In this document: positions 18,368-27,701 of the stretch, piece after piece | Layout: the number at the start of each line of letters is the position of its first letter | Position numbering within the stretch: position 1 is the first letter of the stretch | Origin: JAENVU01 sp963756815 | GTDB lineage: Bacteria > Actinomycetota > Acidimicrobiia > IMCC26256 > JAENVU01 | Reading direction: 5' to 3' | Length of the DNA stretch: 64,000 bases | Assembly (NCBI GenBank): GCA_963756815.1 | Contig: CAVWPR010000046.1 | Location: forward strand, 124,001-188,000 | The notes under the pieces: model-generated | Database searches by the model: none | The model's input: the letters and a program-made list of their open reading frames with translations, nothing else | Told to the model about the DNA's origin: nothing | Made by a program: the position numbers and the translations under genes

Positions 18368-19691
18368 ATGCCGGCACCAGGAATGCACTCGGGGCTGCCG
18401 AGCGACCCTTCGATGGACCTGCGGATGTCGGCGGACGCGGTCCCGCTGTACGACGCCGTGTGCGCCTTCGTCGCGACCGAGATCAACCCGGCGACCGAGG
18501 AGTACTACCGGCGTGGCGCGGACCGGCCGGAGCACTGGGGCTACGGCGAGGGTCAGCTCGACATCCTCGACGGCCTCAAGGCGAAGGCCCGTGCCGCCGG
18601 GCTCTGGAATTTCTTCCTCCCCGACGCCACGACCGGCGTCGGTCTCTCGAACCTCGACTACGCGTACATCGCGTCAGAGCTCGGCAAGAACCCGATCGCG
18701 TCCGAGGTCTTCAACTGCTCGGCGCCCGACACGGGGAACATGGAGGTGCTCGAGCGGGTGGGGACGCCCGAGCAGAAGCGGGCGTGGCTCGAGCCGTTGC
18801 TCGCGGGTGAGATCCGCTCCGCGTACGCGATGACCGAGCCCGACGTCGCGTCGTCCGACGCCACCAACGTCGCGTGCCGTGCCGAGCTCGACGGCGACGA
18901 GTGGGTGATCAACGGCGAGAAGTACTACATCTCGGGTGCCGGCGACCCCCGCTGCAAGATCATGATCGTCATGGTCGTGACGAGTCCGGAGGCGCCCGCG
19001 CACCACCGGCAGTCGCAGATCCTCGTGCCGATGGACACGCCCGGTGTCGAGATCCTCGGCGGAATGGACGTGTTCGGTGAGGACGACGCCCCTCACGGTC
19101 ACATGCACCTGCGGTTCACCGACGTGCGGGTCCCGGCCGAGAACGTCCTGCTCGGCGAGGGTCGGGGCTTCGAGATCTCACAGGTCCGGCTCGGACCGGG
19201 CCGCATCCACCACTGCATGCGCTCGATCGGCGCGGCCGAGCGGGCGATCGACCTCATGATCCGCCGCGGCCTCAACCGCGAGGCGTTCGGCAAGCAGCTC
19301 GCCCGCCTCGGCAAGAACACGGAGGTCATCGCCCGCGCCCGGGTCGAGATCGAGGCGATGCGCCTCATGGTGCTGCGGGCCGCGAAGGCGATGGACACGA
19401 TGGGCAACGCCGAGGCCCGGGTCTGGATCAGCGCGGTGAAGGCGCTCGTCCCCGAGCGGGTCTGCGCCATCATCGACGAGGCGATCCAGATCCACGGCGC
19501 GACGGGCGTCTCGAACTGGACGCCCCTCGCGCGCCTCTACGCGGCGCAGCGCACCATGCGACTCGCCGACGGTCCCGACGAGGTGCACTGGTACGTGGTC
19601 GGGCGCTTCGAGCTCGCCGCGCTACAGCGGCGACAGTGCGCCGGCGGTCGGCAAGAACCCGAGTCTCGGCTTCCAGTTCACCGGTCCCTGA
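18368..19691 (+). CDS. Acyl-CoA dehydrogenase family protein (one frame break near the 3' end)
   Basis: About 440 residues of the ACAD10/11-like FadE group. FAD/substrate motifs: YAMTEPDVASSDATNV, WVINGEKYYISGA, LGPGRIHHCMRSIGAAERA, RGLNREAFGKQLARLG, IQIHGATGVSNWTPLARLY and RTMRLADGPDEVH. It likely oxidises an acyl-CoA with electrons going to ETF. An extra base near 19619 shifts the frame; RFELARYSGDSAPAVG and the C-terminus SLGFQFTGP are recovered in the other frame, stopping at 19691. Start ATG 18368 follows GAGAGGAGC; a TAGGTT box sits at 18318. Confidence 0.88.
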
Positions 19692-19718
19692 TCCCGGGAT
19701 CCGGGACACCCGGCCGCG
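19685..19718. repeat. GC palindrome similar to the one at 3757
   Basis: Contains TCCCGG-GAT-CCGGGA and resembles the 3755-3788 stretch over about 34 bases. Located between two convergent genes, it could help end transcription, but there is no T-run. Confidence 0.3.
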
Positions 19719-19730
19719 AGCGCGCCCGGG

Positions 19731-20270
19731 TCACGGGATCAGGGAGAAGACCACCGCGTCCTGCACGTCGTCGCCGACGCGGAGCCGCCGGCGCAGCACG
19801 CCTTCGCGCAACGCACCGAGGCGCTCGGCGACGGCCTGGCTCCGGCGGTTGCCCACGGCGGCGAGGACCTCGATCCGCCCGAGCCCGAGCTCGGCGAAGC
19901 CGAACGCGGCCACGAGGGCGGCGCCGCGAGTCACGTAGCCGTGACCGACGCAGTCGGTCCGCAGCCAGTACCCGAGGTTGGCCCACCGGTTGAGACGGTC
20001 CATCGCGTTCAGGCCGATGGTGCCCAGCAGCGCGCCCGAGTCGACGGCGCGGGCGACGAACTGGAACTCCACCCCGTCGGCGAACGCCCGGGCCGCGCGC
20101 CGGGCCCACTCGGTGGCCTCCACCTCGGAGTAGTCGGCGTGCGCCCACGCCATCCACGGCAGGAGCTCCGGGAGCGACGCCCGGACCGCAGCGTGGAGCT
20201 CGGGCGCGTCGGTGCGGCGGGGGGCCCGCAGCTCCACGATCCCGTCGGTGAGTCGGATGCCCCGCCACAT
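19731..20270 (-). CDS. RimJ/RimL-type N-acetyltransferase
   Basis: 179 residues, GNAT fold of the ribosomal-protein-Ala-acetyltransferase subgroup (Acetyltransf_3). Key parts: LRAPRRTDAPELHAAV at the start, LLGTIGLNAMDRLNRWANLGYWL, GHGYVTRGAALVAAFGFAELGLGRIEV, NRRSQAVAERLGALREGVLR. Members acetylate protein N-termini or small amines; the target cannot be told here. It converges on the acyl-CoA dehydrogenase and diverges from sigH. Confidence 0.87.
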   Translation of the reverse strand: MWRGIRLTDGIVELRAPRRTDAPELHAAVRASLPELLPWMAWAHADYSEVEATEWARRAARAFADGVEFQFVARAVDSGALLGTIGLNAMDRLNRWANLGYWLRTDCVGHGYVTRGAALVAAFGFAELGLGRIEVLAAVGNRRSQAVAERLGALREGVLRRRLRVGDDVQDAVVFSLIP

Positions 20271-20380
20271 GAGGTGCGATTCTCGCCGACCGGACGGGCG
20301 TCGACGTGCCGCTCCGCGAAGCGCCCGTCGTGCGCGGACGTGACGTGCGGCTCCGAGCGGTGATCAGAGGGTCGAATGGG

Positions 20381-20392
20381 TAGTGTCGCCTC
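20381..20392 (+). promoter_or_regulatory. Predicted leaderless promoter of the ECF sigma gene
   Basis: TAGTGT (20381-20386), six bases, then the GTG at 20393. This is a housekeeping-type -10; no clear GGAAT/GTT SigH-type promoter was found, so autoregulation is not shown. Confidence 0.45.
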
Positions 20393-20977
20393 GTGGCCGA
20401 TCAAGCGGAGTTCGCCGAGCTCGCGATGCCGCTCATGTCCGGTCTGTACGCGGCGGCGTTGCGCATGACGCGCAACCCGGCGGACGCGGAGGACCTCGTG
20501 CAGGAGACGTACCTGCGCGCGTACCGCGGCTTCGGCGGGTTCCAGGCCGGCACGAACCTCAAGGCCTGGCTCTACAAGATCCTGACGAACACGTACATCA
20601 ACATCTACCGCGCGAAGAAGCGGCGGCCGGAGCAGGAGACGCTCGACGACGTCGAGGACTTCTATCTCTACCGCCGGATCGGTGGGCTCGAGGCGGTCGA
20701 CGCCGATCGCTCCCCGGAGGCCGAGGTGCTCGACGCGATCCCCGAGACCGCAGTGACCGAGGCGGTGGAAGCGCTCCCGGAGCAGTTCCGCATGGCAGTC
20801 TTGCTCGCCGACGTCGAGGGATTCTCGTACAAGGAGATCGCCGAGATCATGGACGTCCCGATCGGAACCGTCATGAGTCGGCTCCACCGGGGAAGAAAGC
20901 AGCTGCAGAAGCGGTTGTGGAATCTCGCCGAGGAGCGAGGGTTGGTACCGAGCGGGTCGACCCCCGCCGCGGGTTAG
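20393..20977 (+). CDS. sigH: ECF sigma factor, SigH/SigR group (ECF12-like)
   Basis: 194 residues. Sigma2: YAAALRMTRNPADAEDLVQE, TYLRAYRGF and the SigH/SigR-type AGTNLKAWLYKILTN; sigma4: LPEQFRMAVLLADVEGFSYK, EIAEIMDVPIGTVMSRLHRGRK. In Streptomyces and Mycobacterium this group directs the disulfide/heat stress regulon (thioredoxin, mycothiol, Clp). The adjacent zinc-binding anti-sigma gene fits that role. In the linker the segment DFYLYRRIGG is also characteristic. Confidence 0.92.
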   Translation: MADQAEFAELAMPLMSGLYAAALRMTRNPADAEDLVQETYLRAYRGFGGFQAGTNLKAWLYKILTNTYINIYRAKKRRPEQETLDDVEDFYLYRRIGGLEAVDADRSPEAEVLDAIPETAVTEAVEALPEQFRMAVLLADVEGFSYKEIAEIMDVPIGTVMSRLHRGRKQLQKRLWNLAEERGLVPSGSTPAAG

Positions 20978-20991
20978 ACCGGAAGCGAGAC

Positions 20992-21213
20992 ATGGACTGC
21001 GACGGCGCAATTCATCGCGTGTACCACTACCTGGACGGCGAGCTGACCGTGTGGAAGCGCCGGGCGATCAGTCGTCATCTCGACGAGTGCCCGCCGTGTG
21101 CCGACGGCTACGGCTTCGAGATCGAGATCCGTCGGGTCGTCGCGGTGTCCTGCTCCGAGGAGGCCCCCGCCGCGCTCCGGCACCGGATCGGCGAGGCACT
21201 CGGCCTCGAGTGA
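20992..21213 (+). CDS. Zinc-binding anti-sigma factor (ZAS, RsrA/RshA-like)
   Basis: 73 residues. ZAS signature His29-x3-Cys33-x2-Cys36 (SRHLDECPPCADG) plus Cys3 (MDCDGAIH) makes the four zinc/redox ligands known in RsrA. It binds the upstream sigma factor and releases it when the Cys are oxidised. The ATG at 20992 is 15 bases after the sigma stop with GGAAGCGAG before it. Small, but position and motif make it secure. One further Cys near the C-terminus (VVAVSCSEEA) is also seen in RsrA relatives. Confidence 0.9.
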   Translation: MDCDGAIHRVYHYLDGELTVWKRRAISRHLDECPPCADGYGFEIEIRRVVAVSCSEEAPAALRHRIGEALGLE

Positions 21214-21321
21214 GCGCCACTCGGGCAAGGTGTGGGTCGCGGCGTGGTTGGGGTGGCCCGGTGGGCGGCCTCTAAGGTGGTCGAGCCCCATCGAGAAGCC
21301 CCGCACCGCAGGAGCCCCGGC

Positions 21322-21528
21322 GTGACCAAGCTTGCCTCGTCGTTCCGCATCCCGCTCGTCGCCGCGCTGCTCGCGCTCGTCGCGGCCGGCTGCAGCAAGG
21401 ACGCCGCGCAGCCCTGGCACTACTGGATCGCACCGCTGCTGGTGTTCAGCGCGCTGTTCGTCGTCTTCGTCGTGATGCCGCTCGGGTACTACTTCAAGGT
21501 GTACCGCCTGAAGCAGCGAGGCCGCTGA
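21322..21528 (+). CDS. Small lipoprotein/membrane protein
   Basis: 68 residues. Starts MTKLASSFRIPLVAALLALV with lipobox LVAAGC (Cys at about residue 24), a short polar stretch (SKDAAQPWHYW), then a second hydrophobic segment (LLVFSALFVVFVVMPLGYYF) and a basic end (KVYRLKQRGR). Either a lipoprotein anchored twice or a two-pass membrane protein. It precedes the DUF2342 gene by five bases, so they are probably co-transcribed. No family recognised; start GTG 21322 preceded by GGAG at 21311-21314. Confidence 0.72.
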   Translation: MTKLASSFRIPLVAALLALVAAGCSKDAAQPWHYWIAPLLVFSALFVVFVVMPLGYYFKVYRLKQRGR

Positions 21529-21533
21529 ACCCG

Positions 21534-22622
21534 ATGACGACGGCGGCCGGGGGCGTGATCGGACCCGAGCCGGTCGATTGGCGTCTGGCCGAGCGGGTCG
21601 CACGCGGCATCGCCGGTCGTGACCGGTTCGCCGACTCGTATCTCGCCGCGTCGTTGCACACCGATTTCGCGGCGGTCAGCCTCGAGGCGGAGGACGCGGT
21701 CGCCGACTACACGGGACTGCGCAGCCCGGGACCGGCCGTCGCCGAGGTGGTCGACCGCTCCGGCTGGGTCGCCGCGAACGTGCGCTCGATGCGGACGCTC
21801 CTCGCCCCGCTCACCGACCGCTTCGCGGAGCGCATGGCGCACAACCCGTTCGCGCCCGTCGGCCGTCGGGTCGCCGGCACCGAGCTCGGGTTCCTGCTCG
21901 GCTACGTGGCGCAGCGCGTGCTCGGTCAGTACGACCTGTTGGTGCCCGACGACGACGGTGGCGCCACCGCGGATCGCGTCTACTACGTGGGTGCCAACGT
22001 GCTCGGGCTCGAGAAGCGGTACGCGTTCCGCCCCCGCGACTTCCGGCTCTGGATCGCGATCCACGAGGTCACGCACCGGGCGCAGTTCACCGGCGTGCCG
22101 TGGCTGCGGGACTACTTCCTCGCGCAGGTGCACGCGCTCGTCGGCGGGATCGAACCCGATCCCGGGATGATGTTCGCAGCAGTCGGGCGGGCCGCCGACG
22201 CGGTGCGCGAAGGCCGCAGCCCCGTCGACGAACGCGGGTTGGTCGGGCTGTTCGCGAACGAGTCGCAGCGCGAGGCGATGGACCGGATGCAAGCACTGAT
22301 GTCGCTCCTCGAGGGCCACGGCAACGCGGTCATGAACCACCTCGGCGCGCGCATGGTCGACGGTCAGGCGCGAATGGCCTCGGTCCTCGCGCAGCGCAGG
22401 AACGCGCGCGGCGCGACGGCCCTCCTGCACCGGCTGATCGGCCTCGAGATGAAGATGCGCCAGTACGAGGTCGGCGAGGCGTTCGTGCAGTCGGTGACCG
22501 AGCTCGCCGGGTTCCGTGCCCTCGACGCCGCGTGGACCGGGCCCGAGCAGCTCCCGACGCTCGCCGAGCTGCACGCGCCGCACAGCTGGCTGCGGCGCGT
22601 CGGTGCCGTGACCGTCGGCTGA
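21534..22622 (+). CDS. DUF2342 zinc-metalloprotease-like protein ('F420 biosynthesis associated')
   Basis: 362 residues of the actinobacterial DUF2342/TIGR03624 family, typically located just before tilS. The HEVTH sequence (WIAIHEVTHRAQF, about residue 177) is a HExxH zinc site, and SLLEGHGNAVMNH contains the Glu/His that may complete it. Helical throughout, with conserved N-terminal DWRLAERVARGIAG. No signal peptide, so cytosolic. The peptidase activity is predicted from the motif; the old link to F420 biosynthesis is a phylogenetic-profile association, not a demonstrated role. Confidence 0.88.
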   Translation: MTTAAGGVIGPEPVDWRLAERVARGIAGRDRFADSYLAASLHTDFAAVSLEAEDAVADYTGLRSPGPAVAEVVDRSGWVAANVRSMRTLLAPLTDRFAERMAHNPFAPVGRRVAGTELGFLLGYVAQRVLGQYDLLVPDDDGGATADRVYYVGANVLGLEKRYAFRPRDFRLWIAIHEVTHRAQFTGVPWLRDYFLAQVHALVGGIEPDPGMMFAAVGRAADAVREGRSPVDERGLVGLFANESQREAMDRMQALMSLLEGHGNAVMNHLGARMVDGQARMASVLAQRRNARGATALLHRLIGLEMKMRQYEVGEAFVQSVTELAGFRALDAAWTGPEQLPTLAELHAPHSWLRRVGAVTVG

Positions 22623-22634
22623 GGTCTCGCCACC

Positions 22635-23567
22635 GTGGCGAACGAGCCGGTCGCCGACTTCACCGGCCTGACCGCGCCCGTGGTGGTCGCCTGCTCCGGC
22701 GGCCCGGACTCCGTCGCACTCCTCGCCCTGGCCGCCGACGCCGGGCTCGCGCCGGTCGCGGTGCACGTCGACCACGGTCTGCGGCCCGACAGCGCCGACG
22801 ATGCCGAGGTGGTGCGGGCCGCGGCGGCGCAGCTCGACGTCGGATGGCGGTCGGTGCGGGTGGCGGTGGGGACCGGCCCCAATCTCGAGGCCCGGGCGCG
22901 GGAGGCCCGCTACGGCGCGCTGCAGGTCGCGCGCGAGGAACTGGGTGCGACCGCGATCCTCGTGGCCCACACCGCCGACGACCAGGCCGAGACGGTCCTG
23001 CTCAACGTGCTGCGCGGCTCCGCCGCGGCCGGGCTGGCCGGCATGCCCCCTCGGCGCGGGCCGATCGTGCGCCCGCTGCTGCGACTCCGCCGGGCCGACG
23101 TGCGCGCCGTCGCCGCCGCGCGCGGGCTCGCCACCGTCGACGACCCGACGAACGCCGACGTGCGCTGGCGACGGGCATGGATCCGTCACGAGGTGCTGCC
23201 GATGCTCGGACGGGGCTCCGAACGCGATCTCGTGCCCGTGCTCGCCCGCCAGGCCGAGATCCTGCGGGCCGAGTCCGAGCTGCTCGACGAGTTGGGTGAC
23301 GGACTCCTGACGGATGCCGGCGCCGACGCTCCGTCCACCCGAACGTTGCGCGCCGCACCGCTCCCCGTCGCGCGTCGCGCGCTCCGCCGCTGGCTCGGGC
23401 CGCCACCGCCGTCGGCCGACGAGATCGAGCGCGTGCTGGCGGTGGTCCGGGGTGAATGCGCGGCGGCGGAGCTCTCCGGCGCCCGGCGCATCCGCCGGTC
23501 GCACGGTCGTCTGCGCCGCGACGACGCTCCCGTTGCCGCGCGTCGTGGCGAGAGGACGGTACGGTGA
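22635..23567 (+). CDS. tilS: tRNA(Ile)-lysidine synthase
   Basis: Converts C34 of tRNA-Ile(CAU) to lysidine so that it reads AUA. 310 residues; PP-loop SGGPDS at residues 21-26, AVHVDHGLRPDSADDAE, ILVAHTADDQAETVL and the tRNA-binding PTNADVRWRRAWIRHEVLP. The C-terminal domain is short, as in other actinobacteria. The order DUF2342-tilS-hpt-ftsH-folE is a conserved actinobacterial block. GTG start 22635. Confidence 0.95.
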   Translation: MANEPVADFTGLTAPVVVACSGGPDSVALLALAADAGLAPVAVHVDHGLRPDSADDAEVVRAAAAQLDVGWRSVRVAVGTGPNLEARAREARYGALQVAREELGATAILVAHTADDQAETVLLNVLRGSAAAGLAGMPPRRGPIVRPLLRLRRADVRAVAAARGLATVDDPTNADVRWRRAWIRHEVLPMLGRGSERDLVPVLARQAEILRAESELLDELGDGLLTDAGADAPSTRTLRAAPLPVARRALRRWLGPPPPSADEIERVLAVVRGECAAAELSGARRIRRSHGRLRRDDAPVAARRGERTVR

Positions 23568-23572
23568 CGCCC

Positions 23573-24103
23573 ATGCTGGACGCGCAGCTCGGCGCAACGG
23601 TCGTCGCCGCGGACGTCCTCCACGATCGCATCGCGGAGCTCGGCGCGCGCATCACCGCCGACTACGCCGGGCGCGCGCCATTGCTCGTGGGTGTGCTCAA
23701 GGGCGCCTTCATGTTCATGAGCGACCTCTCCCGCGCCATCGACCTGCCCGTGGAGTTCGACTTCATGGCGGTGTCGTCCTACGGCTCCGCCACACGCTCG
23801 TCGGGCGTCGTGCGGATCATCAAGGACCTCGACCTCGATCTCACCGGTCGGCACGTCCTCATCGTCGAGGACATCGTCGACTCGGGGTTGACGCTGGGCT
23901 ACCTCCGGCGCACGCTCGCGGCGCGTGAACCGGCGTCGCTCGAGGTGTGCACCCTGTTGCTCAAGGAAGGTCAGCAGCGCACGGATCCCGACCTCGCGTA
24001 CGTGGGGTTCACGATCCCGCCGACCTTCGTGGTCGGCTACGGCCTCGACGCCTCGGAGCGCTACCGCAACCTCGACCACATCGCGGAGTACCTCGTCCCC
24101 TGA
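23573..24103 (+). CDS. hpt: Hypoxanthine phosphoribosyltransferase
   Basis: Purine salvage: hypoxanthine/guanine + PRPP to IMP/GMP. 176 residues with PRPP motif VLIVEDIVDSGLTLGYL and the purine-site region VGYGLDASERYRNLDHIA. ATG 23573 is preferred because a TACGGT box (23560-23565) lies seven bases before it; an alternative GTG at 23564 overlaps the tilS stop (GTGA). Both could be used: one for a coupled read-through message, one for an internal leaderless message. Confidence 0.94.
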   Translation: MLDAQLGATVVAADVLHDRIAELGARITADYAGRAPLLVGVLKGAFMFMSDLSRAIDLPVEFDFMAVSSYGSATRSSGVVRIIKDLDLDLTGRHVLIVEDIVDSGLTLGYLRRTLAAREPASLEVCTLLLKEGQQRTDPDLAYVGFTIPPTFVVGYGLDASERYRNLDHIAEYLVP

Positions 24104-24184
24104 TCGGGTGCGTGTCCCAGAAATCGGGCGAACGGGTCGAAAGGGATGGTTCGGGCGGGGTAGCCTCCGGGCCGGAGGGCTGCG

Positions 24185-26044
24185 ATGAAGGATCGACGAC
24201 GGGGACTGGGCTTGGCCGCGGGGGTGCTCGCGGCGGTCGTGCTGTTGGCGGTGATGCTCTGGCCGGGCGGGGCATCGGCGCCCGAGCTCGGGTTGAACAC
24301 CTTCTCGCGGAAGCTCGCGTCCGGCTCGGTCGCGACGGTCACGCTGCTCGACCGCGACCACGAGCTCCACGGCACGCTCACGAACGGTCGCGAGTTCCGG
24401 GTGCAGTTCCCGGAGCAGTCGACCGACGAGATCACGCGACAGATCACGAAGGCGAAGGTCGCGAAGTTCACCGTCGACCCGCAGCACGAGAACCGTCTCG
24501 TCTCCTTGCTGCTCGGTCTCGCGCCGTTCGTGTTCATCCTGGCGCTCGTGCTGATCCTGCTGCGGACGGCCGGCGGCGGCCGCGGGCTGCTCGAGTTCGG
24601 ACGCAAGGCCCGGCCGGTGAAGCGGCCGACGGTCACCTTCGCCGACGTCGCGGGCCTGCCCGAGGCCGTGGAGGAGCTCACCGAGATCCGCGACTTCCTG
24701 GTCGACCCGGCGCGCTTCGCACGCGCCGGCGCGCGGATCCCGAAGGGTGTGCTGCTCGCCGGACCCCCGGGGACCGGCAAGACGCTGCTCGCGCGGGCGG
24801 TCGCCGGTGAGGCCGACGTCCCGTTCTTCTCGTTGTCGGGCTCGGACTTCGTCGAGATGTTCGTCGGTGTCGGCGCGTCGCGTGTCCGCAAGCTCTTCCA
24901 ACACGCGAAGGACGCTGCGCCGGCGATCGTGTTCGTCGACGAGCTGGACGCCGTCGGTCGCCAACGTGGTGCCGGCGTGGGCGGTGGGAACGACGAGCGC
25001 GAGCAGACGCTGAACCAGCTCCTCGTGGAGATGGACGGGTTCGACGCGACGAGCGGCGTGATCGTCCTGGCGTCGACGAACCGCCCCGACATCCTCGATC
25101 CCGCGCTGCTCCGGCCCGGTCGGTTCGACCGACAGATCGTCGTCGACCGCCCCGACGTCGACGGCCGGCTCGCGGTGCTGGCGGTCCACACCCGCGGCGT
25201 CACGCTCGGGCCCGACGTCGATCTCGCCGTGCTCGCGCGACGCACGGCGGGGTTCACCGGCGCGGACCTCGAGAACCTCGTCAACGAGGCCGCGCTGCTC
25301 GCGACGCGGCGCGACGACACGGCGATCGGCGAGCACGACCTCGAGGAGGCGATCGACCGGCTCGTCGCCGGGCCCGAGCGGCACAGCCGGCTGCTGTCCG
25401 ATGCCGAGCGGCGGATCATCGCCTACCACGAGGGCGGGCACACGCTCGTGGGCCATGCGTCGGGCACCGACCCGGTGCACCGCATCACGATCATCCCGCG
25501 CGGTCAGACCCTCGGCAGCACCCTGTCGCTGCCGACCGAGGACCGGTTCCTCGTCCGCCGCAGCGAGCTGCTCGCCCAGCTCGCGATGCTGCTCGGCGGC
25601 CGGGCCGCGGAGGAGCTCGTCTTCGTGGACCCGACCACCGGCGCCCGTGACGACATCGCGAAGGCGACGACGATCGCCCGCCAGATGGTCACCGAGTTCG
25701 GCATGAGCGACGGGCTGGGCCCGATGCGGTTCGGTCAGCCGCAGGGGGAGGTCTTCCTCGGGCGCGACTTCTCGACGACACCCGACTACTCCGACGAGAT
25801 CGCGGCCCGCATCGACGTCGAGGTGCACGGCCTGCTGGAGCAGGCGCACGCCGAGGCACGGCGCCTGCTCACCCAGCACCGGGCCGCGCTCGACCGGCTC
25901 GTCGCCGCGCTGCTCGAGCACGAAACGCTCCAAGCGGACGAGGTCGCCACGATCCTCGCTGCGGTGATCCCGGAAGCGGCGCCGGAGCGCGGTGGTGCGC
26001 GACCATCGGCCCTCGGCATCCGCGAGACCGGGAGTCACGAGTGA
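24185..26044 (+). CDS. ftsH: ATP-dependent zinc metalloprotease FtsH
   Basis: Membrane-anchored AAA protease for misfolded and regulatory proteins. 619 residues: first membrane helix at residues 8-25, periplasmic domain, second helix about 108-122, AAA domain with Walker A GPPGTGKT (about 193-200), Walker B IVFVDELDAVG, SRH region, then protease zinc site HEGGH (residues 415-419). The extended C-terminal region present in many FtsH proteins is short. TAGCCT at 24161 with a GGAGGG ribosome-binding site supports its own promoter. Confidence 0.97.
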   Translation: MKDRRRGLGLAAGVLAAVVLLAVMLWPGGASAPELGLNTFSRKLASGSVATVTLLDRDHELHGTLTNGREFRVQFPEQSTDEITRQITKAKVAKFTVDPQHENRLVSLLLGLAPFVFILALVLILLRTAGGGRGLLEFGRKARPVKRPTVTFADVAGLPEAVEELTEIRDFLVDPARFARAGARIPKGVLLAGPPGTGKTLLARAVAGEADVPFFSLSGSDFVEMFVGVGASRVRKLFQHAKDAAPAIVFVDELDAVGRQRGAGVGGGNDEREQTLNQLLVEMDGFDATSGVIVLASTNRPDILDPALLRPGRFDRQIVVDRPDVDGRLAVLAVHTRGVTLGPDVDLAVLARRTAGFTGADLENLVNEAALLATRRDDTAIGEHDLEEAIDRLVAGPERHSRLLSDAERRIIAYHEGGHTLVGHASGTDPVHRITIIPRGQTLGSTLSLPTEDRFLVRRSELLAQLAMLLGGRAAEELVFVDPTTGARDDIAKATTIARQMVTEFGMSDGLGPMRFGQPQGEVFLGRDFSTTPDYSDEIAARIDVEVHGLLEQAHAEARRLLTQHRAALDRLVAALLEHETLQADEVATILAAVIPEAAPERGGARPSALGIRETGSHE

Positions 26045-26192
26045 GCAGCGCCCCAGGAGATCCCGGACGGTTCGGCACGCGCGGAACGGGGCCCGACCGG
26101 CAGCGACACGAGCGCCCACGCCGGCGCGTGTCGAAGTGTGGCGGCCGGCGAGTGGCGCCGTCGCGGCGTCCGGAGCGCCGCGAGGGGACGAG

Positions 26193-26801
26193 GTGACGGA
26201 CGCGCCGCCACAACCCGAGGACGTGGATCTCGACCGGATCGCGCGTGCGGTCCGCGAGATCCTGATCGCGGTCGGTGAGGACCCGGAGCGTGACGGTCTG
26301 CTCGCCACCCCCGACCGCGTCGCGCGCATGTACGCCGAGATCTTCGTCGGATTGCGCGAAGACCCCGCGCAGCACCTCACGGTCACGTTCGAGGCCGGCC
26401 ACGACGAGATGGTCATGGTGCGCGACATCCCGCTGTACTCGGCGTGCGAGCACCACCTGGTGCCGTTCCACGGCATGGCGCACGTCGCGTACATCCCGGG
26501 CGACGACGGCCGGATCACCGGCCTGTCGAAGCTGGCCCGCCTCGTGGAGGGCTACGCCCGCCGGCCGCAGGTGCAGGAGCGCCTGACCTCCCAGATCGCC
26601 GACGCCATGGTGGAGGTGCTGGCGCCGAAGGGCGTCTTCGTGGTCCTCGAGTGCGAGCACCTCTGCATGTCGATGCGTGGCGTGCGCAAGCCCGGCACCC
26701 TCACCGTCACCTCCGCGGTGCGCGGAATCTTCAAGGCGAACGCCGCGACCAGGGCCGAGGCCATCGCCTTCATCGGCTCCTCGACCCGTCGCGGAGGCTG
26801 A
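26193..26801 (+). CDS. folE: GTP cyclohydrolase I (FolE1)
   Basis: First step of folate synthesis: GTP to 7,8-dihydroneopterin triphosphate. 202 residues; zinc Cys in YSACEHHLVPFHG and ECEHLCMSMRG, GTP-binding KLARLVEGYARRPQVQERL. GTG 26193 with GAGGGGACGAGG upstream gives the normal length; the frame is open further 5' but that part is Arg-rich and lies in the ftsH-folE spacer. The 148-base spacer contains a GC-rich palindromic core (26083-26100) that recurs elsewhere in the window. Confidence 0.95.
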   Translation: MTDAPPQPEDVDLDRIARAVREILIAVGEDPERDGLLATPDRVARMYAEIFVGLREDPAQHLTVTFEAGHDEMVMVRDIPLYSACEHHLVPFHGMAHVAYIPGDDGRITGLSKLARLVEGYARRPQVQERLTSQIADAMVEVLAPKGVFVVLECEHLCMSMRGVRKPGTLTVTSAVRGIFKANAATRAEAIAFIGSSTRRGG

Positions 26802-26849
26802 GACCGCCCATCGGGTCCGGACGGGTCGCCCTGTACTGTGCGGGTCCTG

Positions 26850-27701
26850 ATGTTCCGGTGGGCGACGATCGCGGGGCCGGTCATGGGTGTCGTGAACGTC
26901 ACCCCTGACTCCTTTTCCGACGGTGGTCGCTTCGACACGCCCGATGCCGCCGTCGCCCACGCCCACGAGCTCGCGACCGCCGGTGCGGCCGTGCTCGACA
27001 TCGGCGGGGAGTCGACGCGACCCGGTGCCGAGCCCGTCGACGCGTCCACCGAGATCGAGCGGGTGGTCCCGGTGATCGCGGCGCTGGCCGGCACCGTCGA
27101 CGTCCCGATCAGCGTCGACACCACGAAGGCCGCCGTCGCCACAACCGCGCTGGCCGCCGGCGCCACGATCGTGAACGACGTCTCCGCCGGCACCGCGGAC
27201 CGCGACATGCTCGACGTCGTCGCCGCGGCCGGGGCCGGCTACGTGGCGATGCACATGCAGGGTGAGCCGCGGACGATGCAGGCCCGCCCGCACTACGACG
27301 ACGTCGTCGGCGAGGTCGCAGCCTTCCTCGTCGACCGGCTCGACGCCGCGCGCGCCGCCGGGGTCCGGGACGACGCGCTGATGGCCGATCCCGGCATCGG
27401 CTTCGGCAAGACGCTCGAGCACAACCTCGCGCTGCTCGCGTCGTTGCCCGAGCTCATCGCCGCGGTGGGCGTGCCCGTGCTCATCGGCACGTCGCGCAAG
27501 GCCTTCCTCGGCCGCATCGTCGACGAGGCGGATCCCTCGGCGCGCGACGACGCGACCCTGGCCACGGTGGTGTGGGCGCTCGAGCGGGGCGCGGCGATGG
27601 TGCGCGTGCACGACGTCCGCGCCGCGGTGCAGGCCGCGGCGGTCCTGGGAGCGATGGCGCGCGCTTCGGTGGCGCGCCGCGAGATGGTGGAGACACGATG
27701 A
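26850..27701 (+). CDS. folP: Dihydropteroate synthase
   Basis: Joins 6-hydroxymethyl-dihydropterin-PP and p-aminobenzoate; the sulfonamide target. 283 residues with MGVVNVTPDSFSDGG, DIGGESTRPGA, NDVSAG, DPGIGFGKTLEHNL and GTSRKAFLG. ATG 26850 lies shortly after a TACTGT box (26834-26839); the GTG at 26838 overlaps that box and is less likely. The stop overlaps the next gene (ATGA). Confidence 0.95.
   Translation: MFRWATIAGPVMGVVNVTPDSFSDGGRFDTPDAAVAHAHELATAGAAVLDIGGESTRPGAEPVDASTEIERVVPVIAALAGTVDVPISVDTTKAAVATTALAAGATIVNDVSAGTADRDMLDVVAAAGAGYVAMHMQGEPRTMQARPHYDDVVGEVAAFLVDRLDAARAAGVRDDALMADPGIGFGKTLEHNLALLASLPELIAAVGVPVLIGTSRKAFLGRIVDEADPSARDDATLATVVWALERGAAMVRVHDVRAAVQAAAVLGAMARASVARREMVETR

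Noticed and set aside
26045..26192. N-terminal extension of FolE
   Set aside because: The open frame upstream of GTG 26193 is Arg/Ala-rich and contains the interspersed GC core, unlike FolE proteins.
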